The position numbers and the translations under genes were made by a program. The notes beneath the pieces were generated by a model, which was given only the letters and a program-made list of their open reading frames with translations, ran no database searches and was not told the DNA's origin. A stretch of 10,415 bases of DNA from Candidatus Dadabacteria bacterium (GTDB lineage Bacteria; Bdellovibrionota_C; UBA2361; J135): NCBI GenBank assembly GCA_003694225.1, contig RFKT01000099.1:1-10415 (forward strand), read 5' to 3'. Positions 9,632 through 10,415 of the stretch are shown here, in pieces. The first letter of the stretch is position 1. The number at the start of each line of letters is the position of its first letter.

Positions 9632-10336
9632 TTAAATATTCCTTAACGGCACAACATTAAATCGGATTCCCGGCCCCATAGTAGCTGCCAGATGGCCGCG
9701 TTTTAGATAAATCCCCTTGCTTGTGGCCGGTTTTGCCTTGTTTATAGCTTGGATAAAGGCTAGCGCATTTTCCTTCAACTTTTCGGGGCCAAACGATACC
9801 TTTCCTATACCAGCATGTACAATACCGGCCTTTTCTACCCTGTACTGAGCGCGCCCAGCTTTTACAGCCTTTACAGCATCGGCAACATCAAAGGTAACCG
9901 TCCCTACCTTTGGAGAAGGCATAAGCCCCCTAGGCCCGAGAATCTTTCCAAGCTTTCCGACCACACCCATCATATCCGGAGTGGCAATCACGCTGTCAAA
10001 TTCAAGGAACCCTCCCTTTATCTTCTCTGCCAGATCTTCGCCTCCGACTAGATCTGCTCCTGCTTCCTCTGCCTCTCTTACCTTTTCTCCCTTAGCAAAA
10101 ACAGCCACCCTTACATTCTTTCCGAGCCCGTGGGGAAGCTCGACAGCTCCACGCACGTTTTGATCTGCTTTTCTCGGATCAACCCCAAGATTAAGGGCGA
10201 TCTCTACGGTTTCGTCAAACTTTGCAGAAGCAGTCTCTACCACTAGCGCGCACGCATCTTCAAGGGGCAAGTCCTTTTTCTCCACTTTCTCAGCAACTGC
10301 TCTATATCGTTTACCTCTCTTCTTTATGCTTACCAT
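9632..10336 (-). CDS. rplA: 50S ribosomal protein L1
   Basis: L1 forms the mobile L1 stalk that helps release deacylated tRNA from the E site. In many bacteria it also represses the rplK-rplA mRNA; that site would lie outside this window. The chosen start gives 234 residues, the normal family length. The N-terminus KKRGKRYRA (5-13) is typical, and the L1 signature [19 protein letters not shown] lies at 129-147, in the second domain. The ATG at 10336 is preferred because it has an AGGGAA ribosome site (10348-10343) with a 6-nt spacer. An in-frame TTG at 10360 would add eight residues and overlap rplK, and it has no ribosome site. The gene sits 13 nt after the rplK stop. Confidence 0.98.
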   Translation of the reverse strand: MVSIKKRGKRYRAVAEKVEKKDLPLEDACALVVETASAKFDETVEIALNLGVDPRKADQNVRGAVELPHGLGKNVRVAVFAKGEKVREAEEAGADLVGGEDLAEKIKGGFLEFDSVIATPDMMGVVGKLGKILGPRGLMPSPKVGTVTFDVADAVKAVKAGRAQYRVEKAGIVHAGIGKVSFGPEKLKENALAFIQAINKAKPATSKGIYLKRGHLAATMGPGIRFNVVPLRNI

Positions 10337-10349
10337 CGTTCTTTCCCTA

Positions 10350-10415
10350 TCATCCAACAATATCCACGCCCATACTTCTAGCCGTTCCTTCTATAATTCT
10401 GCACGCTGCCTCCTC
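10350..10415 (-). CDS. rplK: 50S ribosomal protein L11 (C-terminal fragment, cut by window edge)
   Basis: Only the last 21 codons and a TGA stop are in the window. They include the sequence [16 protein letters not shown], matching the C-terminal end of the L11 RNA-binding domain, in which IEGTARSMG is highly conserved. L11 binds the GTPase-associated region of 23S rRNA next to L10 and is needed for the RelA stringent response. Its place immediately before rplA is the standard gene order. The rest of the gene lies to the right of the window. Confidence 0.95.
   Translation of the reverse strand, partial: EEAACRIIEGTARSMGVDIVG

Noticed and set aside
10337..10360. Upstream TTG start that would lengthen rplA by eight residues
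   Set aside because: It overlaps the end of rplK by 11 nt, has no ribosome site and gives an atypical L1 N-terminus. The ATG at 10336 has an AGGGAA site at proper spacing.

Overview
This window is a core-genome segment: the ribosomal protein and RNA polymerase operon rplK-rplA-rplJ-rplL-rpoB-rpoC, entirely on the minus strand. Transcription therefore runs from the right end of the window to the left. The right edge holds only the last 21 codons of rplK. The left edge cuts rpoC about 120-130 codons short of its expected end. All other genes are complete, and I saw no internal frameshifts in the parts I translated. I found no mobile element, tRNA, rRNA, CRISPR array or foreign-looking gene. The many plus-strand open frames are antisense shadows of these genes.

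Organism: a Gram-negative-type bacterium of moderate GC content. RpoC carries a large insert of about 180-190 residues after the trigger loop (SI3-type), and RpoB carries a beta-i9-type insert before its catalytic lysines. Both are typical of Proteobacteria and related phyla and argue against Firmicutes or Actinobacteria. RpoB and L7/L12 resemble deltaproteobacterial-type proteins (Desulfobacterota, Nitrospirota and neighbouring candidate phyla). That is an impression from recalled sequences; I cannot name a genus.

Layout from 5' to 3' on the minus strand: rplK end (10415-10350), 13 nt, rplA (10336-9632), 26 nt, rplJ (9605-9054), 77 nt, rplL (8976-8593), a 291-nt gap, rpoB (8301-3862), 35 nt, rpoC (3826 to beyond 1). 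L11, L1, L10 and L7/L12 build the L1 stalk and the GTPase-associated stalk of the 50S subunit. RpoB and RpoC form the catalytic core of RNA polymerase. Making them from one operon links ribosome and polymerase supply.

The least ordinary parts are non-coding or lineage-specific. The rplL-rpoB gap holds a GC-rich hairpin with a promoter-like TTGACA at its apex, a pair of mutually exclusive hairpins around a strong Shine-Dalgarno-like sequence, and a hairpin followed by a T-tract that looks like an attenuator. RpoB is unusually long at 1479 residues, with about 70 more residues than E. coli RpoB in the beta lobe. The rplA-rplJ gap is too short for a classical L10 leader. The L10 tail looks built to hold three L7/L12 dimers. 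I see no evidence of a wholly new biological system here.
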